Shown: positions 58,441-64,000 of the stretch, piece by piece | Position numbering within the stretch: position 1 is the first letter of the stretch | Layout: every line of letters begins with the position of its first letter | Assembly (NCBI GenBank): GCA_038049695.1 | Contig: CP142460.1 | Coordinates: 39,427,501-39,491,500 of the forward strand | Length of the DNA stretch: 64,000 nt | From: Cinnamomum chago | Lineage: Eukaryota; Streptophyta; Magnoliopsida; Laurales; Lauraceae | Direction of reading: 5' to 3' | Program-made: the position numbers and the translations under genes | Notes under the pieces: generated by a model | Database searches by the model: none | Told to the model about the DNA's origin: nothing | The model's input: the letters and a program-made list of their open reading frames with translations, nothing else

Positions 58441-59597
58441 CCAAAGAGACCCGCCTCTTGGACTTTGGTTGAAACCTTCAGTGATTTCCAACTAGCCGTT
58501 AGACTGCTTTTTGTATAAAAGTCCATTTCATTCCCTTCTTTTGAAAGGTTTGTTGATTGAATCTTTGGAACCATATTGAAGCCTAAAGAAGAGGAATAAG
58601 CTAAGGAAGCTAGAGGGCTATTGGAAATCAAAATGTTTGAGATTTAAAAGGTATATCTTTCAAGTTAATATTGATTTCCATTCCATTTAAAACCATGCAT
58701 GTTTAACTCTTTGTAATTTCATATATGCATGATTTCTAGCTTTAATAGAGATGTTTTGCAAACACAATATCACTTTGGAATATTAGATTGTTTTGCAAAC
58801 ATTCTTGTCTTAATCACATGTGTTCTTAGTCATTAAACTTCTTACAACTTGTTTAGTATATTCTTTTAAGTTGTTTGACCTTTTCATGTGATTAACTTAT
58901 AACTTCAATCATCATGTTCTGAGCTTAGATTTTCAAATGCATCAAGCATTCATTTAAGTGCTTCATTTTAGAATTTGATTGAAGTAAACATCCATATACT
59001 TTGTGCATATACCTTAGCTAATTGGTGTGTATGTTTGTATCTTGATTTAAACTTTCATATCAGCCTATTTTAGAGGCAATTGTATTGAACTTAAATCGCA
59101 TCTCTTTGAGTGTTTGTGTAGACACTTCTTTAAGAGAAATCTTTCTATTGTAAAGGTTATTGCTTAGCCTAAGAAAAGCACATTGTGAAGGTTATTGCTT
59201 AGCCTTAGAAAAGCATCTTGTAAAAGGTTATTGCTTAGCCTAGAAAAGCATATTGATAGGTTACTGCTTAGCCTAGAAAAGCACATTGTAAAGGTTATTG
59301 CTTAGCCAATTGAAAAGCATAAATAGTGGAAATCCGGTGGGGTGTTGGATCACAAGCCGGTAGTGGATGTAGGCATTGAGGCCGAACCACTATAAATCTT
59401 TGTATGATGGTGTATGCTTGTGGTGATTTCTTTTGTTAGCTTCTGCATCTTGTTTGGTAAATCATCACTAGTGACTAGTTAATTTTAAAGAAATTAAAAT
59501 TGGTCTTAATTGGTCACTTTCTTGTAGCTCACCCTATTCAACCCCCCCCCCCCCCCCCCCCCCCCCCCAACCTTGGGGTTAGGATCCAGGACTTTCA
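58441..59597 (+). mobile_element. K-family LTR, 5' boundary not found
   Basis: It aligns with the K LTRs from the promoter onward: AACTAGCCGTTAGAC, TATAAAA (58514-58520), the GCTTAGCC tandem repeat (59154-59322) and GTGGAAATCCGGTGGGGTG. It ends GGATCCAGGACTTTCA at 59597. The upstream third of the LTR is not recognisable. In its place lie the hairpins of the L region. A run of 27 C (59542-59568) stands where other K LTRs have 7-8 C. Confidence 0.8.
58493..58503 (-). promoter_or_regulatory. MSA element in K-family LTR
   Basis: On the minus strand TCTAACGGCTA matches YCYAACGGYYA fully, 10 bp upstream of the TATA-like TATAAAA at 58514. It is the third K LTR with such a site. Confidence 0.6.
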
Positions 59598-59599
59598 AT

Positions 59600-59612
59600 T
59601 GGCATCAGAGCC
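59600..59612 (+). other. K-family primer-binding site
   Basis: TGGCATCAGAGCC lies 2 nt after the LTR end, a one-base variant of the initiator tRNA-Met complement. It proves that 58441-59597 is a 5' LTR and sets the orientation of family K. Confidence 0.8.
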
Positions 59613-59696
59613 TCGTGCTCTATATTAGGATCAAGTGTTTTGGAACTCCTGATTAAGTGTAAAAACCTTTAGTCAAAACCCTAGTTTTGTGTTTGA

Positions 59697-60056
59697 ATGA
59701 ATACTATTAAAATGGATTCCACTAAGTTAGATTGTTTAGACTTTTGTGTAGATTCCTCTAGACCTCTCTTTCTTCCATCTATTGGAGATTCAAACCTTCA
59801 AATTAATGAATCTCAATTTGACTTAAAAGAAGCAGAAAATGATGAAAATGAAGATGACCTTCAACAAGCCTATGAGGAATTATATACATTTTCCTTAGAG
59901 CTTGATAAGAAAAATAAAAAAAATTAAGAGAAGAATCAAAAAGGCTAAACAAAGAATTAGTTTCTTCAAAAGATGAACTTAGAGAAAAAGAAGAAGTCAT
60001 ACATTGTTTAGAATCTAAGTTTATGATCTCTTTACATAACCTATCTAATATCAAAG
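59697..60056 (+). pseudogene. Family K gag-like fragment
   Basis: The open frame at 59697-59927 (MNTIKMDSTKLD) is acidic, with EDDLQQAYEELYTFSLELDKKNKK, a pattern like the coiled segment of some Copia gag proteins. After a stop, related K/E-rich coding-like sequence continues in shifted frames (SKDELREKEE-type) until Copia element H interrupts it at 60057. No zinc knuckle or pol is left, so the assignment rests on position after the PBS and weak similarity. Confidence 0.5.
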
Positions 60057-61815
60057 TGTTAGTTTTATGGTCTCAATACCAAGTATATGATGTAATAAAT
60101 TGATTAATTTCTTTATTTATCAATACAATCATGCTTTCCTTTCAAGAGATGAATGGTGTTTAATTATATACTTGCACATAACCAATACGAATGACATGAT
60201 GGTTCATGAGATGAACCGGAGTCCACAAGTATACTAGATGTAATACAAGTGCATGGATGAGATCCACATACAGGAGATATGTATTGCAAATCTTATACTT
60301 AAATATCTTCACAACCAGTGATGAGATTGGACATCTCATTTACAAGGTTGCAGAACTTTGATCACTATGAGATAGTGTGATTTGTCTCGATCATCAGAAT
60401 ATAAGATTCTGGATCACGGTGCTGGTACATTGGACGTATTGAAGGACCATGAGAAGCACCTTATGGACACTGTCTTTACTTTAAGGTTTGCTCTCATAAT
60501 TCCCAAGCAATAGGCTCATAATCCTGAGACATTAATGAACTCAAGTTTTTATCTATTCATTTGCTTTGAGTCACCAATGAGTGAGGCCAATTGTAAGTCA
60601 ACACCTCGGTGATTTGGGACGTGGTAGTAGAACTGTGGGAACATTCAATGATCAAGACGGAATCTATCTTTAATATCCCCTTGTGCTAATTAATGGATTT
60701 ATCATTGGTAAGTGTGCACCCATTCCAATTAAGAGTTAATTGGATCGGTACCAAATGATCATTATAATTAATTGGGGCTCAAGGATAATAAGATATGTAT
60801 CTATTTTGGTGGATAGGTCCAATTGATCCATGGATATAGATGGAGGGGCCTACTTGTGGTAATTAGGAAGTTTAGGGTCTTCATTGTAATTAATTTCTAA
60901 GACTGGAGTTCAATTACATTTATATAGTAGTGTTATTTGCAATTAACTATGGGCCCGGATTGTACATGAGATTTGGGATCGCGTGTCCCAGTTGGGGCCA
61001 GCTTTCTAAGGAATCCCTAGTGGTCCCCATGCTAGCCCAAGTTATTAGAAAGATACTAATTCTAGTAGAACTCTAAAAGGAAATAGAAAGTTACTATTTC
61101 TATTTGAAGTAAGACTTCTAATAGTGGTAATAGTAAGTTACTAATTATTAATGGAAGTGAGACTTCTATTTTAATTAGAAAATGAGAAAGTTACTAATCA
61201 TATTTAAAGTGAGACTTCTTATTGTGATTTAGTATGTTACTAATTATTGTGGAAATAAGACTTCTATTTCAATTAGTAGGAGGAGGGTGCTTAAGAGCTA
61301 TAAATTAGAGAAGGAGTGCCTTGGACGTCCCCCATGCACAATTCCACTATTGGAATTCACGCCCAAGCATAGGATTGTGCAAGTGTTGCACACTCCTTTT
61401 CCTCTCCCTCTTCTAGTTCTCTTCTAGTTTCTTTTAGGGTTTTCTCTTGGAGATTCCACCATCTTCTTGAGAAAAGAGAATCTAATACAAGTTATAGCGT
61501 GGAAGATTAAAAGGTGTTGGAGATTCTGATTTGATCAGTGAAAGTGTTTCATCATCAAAGAAAGTCACAACTTCTCCATTAGAGCACTACTAAGCTCCAA
61601 AGGTATAATATACATCCTTGTATGTTGTAGATTTCGTGGTTGCATATTTAGGTGTTGTTTTCTATCTTCTAGATAGGTTATATTGTTGTACATGATTTAT
61701 GAGTTTGAGGGATTGTATCCTGGATTGGGTTTGTTGCCTTCTAGATAGTTGATCCCTGCATCAAGTGGGTCAAAAGTTTTTGAAACCTATCTGAATGGCC
61801 CACCTATTTCCAACA
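60057..61815 (+). repeat. Element H 5' LTR
   Basis: 1759 bp, from TGTTAGTTTTATGG to TTTCCAACA, aligned along its length with the E LTRs. A TATA-like TATAAAT is at 61299-61305. Confidence 0.92.
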
Positions 61816-61817
61816 AT

Positions 61818-61829
61818 CGGTATCAGAGT
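61818..61829 (+). other. Element H primer-binding site, decayed
   Basis: CGGTATCAGAGT: two differences from the tRNA-Met complement TGGTATCAGAGC, at the first and last base. Confidence 0.75.
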
Positions 61830-63542
61830 CATACCTCATCTCTAATCATGTTAGATTAGTAAAATTGTTCTAATCTTTGCATGAGTTGCGAAGAAGATAG
61901 AGCAAGGGCTATGTAAGGATCAATTTTGATGAATTTACTTGGTTTGATAGTAGATTCATGTTTGGATAGTCACAAAAGGGTTTAATAATGATGGAAGGAT
62001 GGTAGGAAGCCATTGGAACACTTTGGAAGTGATTTGGTGAAGAATGGACATGAAACAGAAAACCCAAGTTACAGGTGTTCGTCAGTCCAGTCGACCTGGC
62101 ACCAAGCTCGGTCGACCGGGTGACTTGCAGGTCGGTCGACCGAGCCCTCTGGTAGGTCGACCGAGCATACTGCACAGCATGTTGCAGAAACTGGATTTTT
62201 CAGTTTCGGGTCTTCTTTTACTTCCTATTTTTCTAGCATTATTTGGTAGCCTACTTTTGTGATTTGTATGGTTGTTTGAGATACCAACTTACAGATGATC
62301 GTGTCCTCTCCATATGGCCCACAAGTCTTTGCTTTCTATTGATGGTTATTGGTTTATTTAAGGCTAAGTGTAAAGGGCATCATGGTTTTCTTGGTTTCCC
62401 ATGAAAGGGCAAGGCATGATGAGTTTCCCTATAGCCCTTTTATTTCCATGTTTAGATTACCATGTAAATCTCATAATCGAGGCATAGGAATTTATGTAAT
62501 TTTTCTAAATTTGTAAATTCTGGCGATGTCCGAAACGAAGAAGGAAAGCGATGTTGGACTCCTAACCAAAGAGCTTAAAGATTACCAAAAGTGTTTTAGA
62601 GTTGCCCAAAGAGTTTGAGGAATTCCAAAGTTTTGGAAAGTCTAGAAGTCCAAGAAGTCTATTCCGCTAGGGCAATGTGGAGGAGAGGACTAGTTTCTAA
62701 TTTTAGCACTTTCTATTTATGGATGCATGATTAATTTAGAATATTTCCAAATCTGATCCAAACATAGCAAGTTACTAAAATTGGTCAAATCAAATTAATT
62801 TTTGGAAAGAGTTCTAATTAGTGTTGATGACCCATGAGATGGACACATCGGTAACATTAATTTAAGAAACTGGACTTTCCTTAAAATAACTTGACTTGGA
62901 ACCAATCTTTGGTCATATCATGAGACGATTTGATGTTCACAAATATATGTGGGCCCTAATACCTTACAAGGAAATCCTCAATTATAAAATATTAAGTGGG
63001 AGCGGGGCATTTAAATTGACTAATCCCCATGGTTTTCCACCATAGGTCCATTGTAAGGAAAGTATTAGCCTCGCGCCATCTTGAGAATGGCGTTCCCCAC
63101 GGAGGGCTTTTATTTCTCCGGTTACTAGATATGGATCTCCTTAGGATAGTGTTGGTGAGACGGGGTCGGGGCCGGGGCCCACTCCCCAAGGATGAGTTGC
63201 CCGCAACGGTTATCAAGCAATGCTAGTTGGTGGGTCACGCTTAACTAAAGTAATGGTGTAGTATCCCCAAGGATTTGCCTCATATATTTTAGAAACTAAA
63301 GCCAATCGGGAGTCATACATTATTTGGTATGAGATACCTAGATAATAATGAATGATGGGGATCATAAATAGTTAGTCTTAATCCCGATTTTGACCAACTT
63401 TGATCCGTACCAATCTAGGTGGTATTTGCACTCCCCGGGGATTGGAATTCCGATGTATTCTGAATTTAATGGTTATGAGGATCCCATATAAATTCGGTAG
63501 AATACTAAACCCTAATGTCATTTAAATTCATTAATTGAATGT
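61830..63542 (+). other. Element H untranslated leader
   Basis: 1.7 kb matching the element E leader, with no coding region supported. It contains CGGTCGACCG at 62109-62118 and 62133-62142, and GGTCGACC at 62155-62162, in the same place as the four E copies. H keeps the full 10-bp form where E has GGTCGACC only. Confidence 0.8.
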
Positions 63543-64000
63543 GTGGTTATGTGCTACAGTATTTCAAGCATGAACTCAAATACTTTCAATCCACTTGCGA
63601 CCATCCTCAACCAGAATAAGTTGGTGGGATCCAACTATGTAGACTGGAAACGAAACCTAGATATAGTCCTGACAGCTTCAGGATATAAATATGTCCTTAC
63701 CAAACCCCCCCCCCCCCCCTTGATGAGCCAGTACAGGAAGCATCACAGGAAGAAATTGAACTTAACACCAAATGGGCCAAAGACGATGAGATGACCAGAT
63801 GTTACATACAGGCATCCATGTCTAGTGTTTTGCAACACCAACATCAATCCTATAAGACTGCATAAGATATTATATCAAACTTAAAGGAGATGTTTGCGGA
63901 ATAGGACAGGCCTGCTAGACATGCTGCTATGAGGGTGCTTATTAGCACCAAGATGGCTGAAGGCACACCAGTACAGGACCACATGTTGAAAATGATGGAC
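63543..64000 (+). pseudogene. Element H gag, partial
   Basis: The start is at 63543 or 63570 (MNSNTFNPLATILNQNKL), as in E. After LDIVLTASGYKYVLTK a run of 15 C (63705-63719) shifts the frame. The following sequence still encodes the E-like capsid (CYIQASMSSVLQHQHQSYK) in another frame, with a TAA soon after and a TAG near 63904. The window ends inside the gene. Confidence 0.87.

Larger units (their letters stand above)
60057..64000 (+). mobile_element. Element H: Ty1/Copia, left part, cut by window end
   Basis: The same family as element E: 5' LTR, decayed PBS, the same long leader, then gag. It is inserted in the K-family gag remnant after CAAAG (60052-60056, the presumed left TSD; the right one lies outside the window). 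Its LTR is clearly diverged from E's, so it is a separate insertion of a sister lineage. Confidence 0.9.

Overview
This window looks like intergenic heterochromatin from a large plant genome. It is built almost entirely of LTR retrotransposons inserted into one another. The evidence is Ty3/Gypsy chromovirus-type pol genes ending in a chromodomain, Ty1/Copia pol genes, and primer-binding sites complementary to plant initiator tRNA-Met. There are at least eleven LTR insertions with target-site duplications (TSDs), and I recognise no host gene, rRNA or tRNA. The species cannot be named from the sequence; a eudicot is likely but not shown. Family letters A-M below are mine.

Layout. 1-5013: unassigned LTR-like non-coding DNA, broken by a solo LTR of family K (1381-3596, TSD CCTGG). 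5014-55772: element A, a minus-strand chromovirus (TSD CAGTT, about 10.4 kb of its own DNA). Its protease/RT region holds solo LTR M (10931-13774, TSD ATGCC). Its 5' LTR holds element B (16223-53703, plus strand, about 11.8 kb of its own, TSD CGCAC/GGCAC). B in turn carries solo LTR C (20994-23857), solo LTR D (26488-28278), Copia element E (28679-40641, TSD AAAGT; solo LTR G sits in E's 5' LTR) and, six bases inside B's 3' LTR, K-family LTR I (41181-50251, TSD GTAAG), which itself carries solo LTRs J (41267-44480) and F (45772-49871). 55778-60056: DNA displaced by A, with a polypurine tract and LTR start of an unclassified element L, then a K-family LTR with its PBS and a gag fragment. 60057-64000: the left part of a second Copia element H, related to E and cut by the window edge.

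No element has an intact pol. Stops, frameshifts and nested insertions break every coding region, and several of the stops look like C-to-T changes. The E LTRs differ by only about 1.5% by eye, the B LTRs by a few per cent and the A LTRs by about 5%, which agrees with the nesting order A, then B, then E.

The most unusual signal is not coding. Several different LTR families carry clusters of short perfect palindromes. Three of the motifs fit one rule, CG-N-TCGA-N'-CG, with a symmetric variable base: CGGTCGACCG in family K and related GGTCGACC sites in the E/H leaders, CGCTCGAGCG in G, M and J, and CGATCGATCG in F and J. A fourth version is CGGCTAGCCG or CGGCTAACCG in A, C and B, and a hairpin version with ACTTGGGCGCAC arms lies in L. 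Members of one family carry different motifs between matching flanks, as if a cassette had been exchanged. In addition, all three K-family LTRs keep exact or near-exact matches to the plant MSA element (YCYAACGGYYA, the MYB3R site of G2/M promoters) just upstream of the TATA box.
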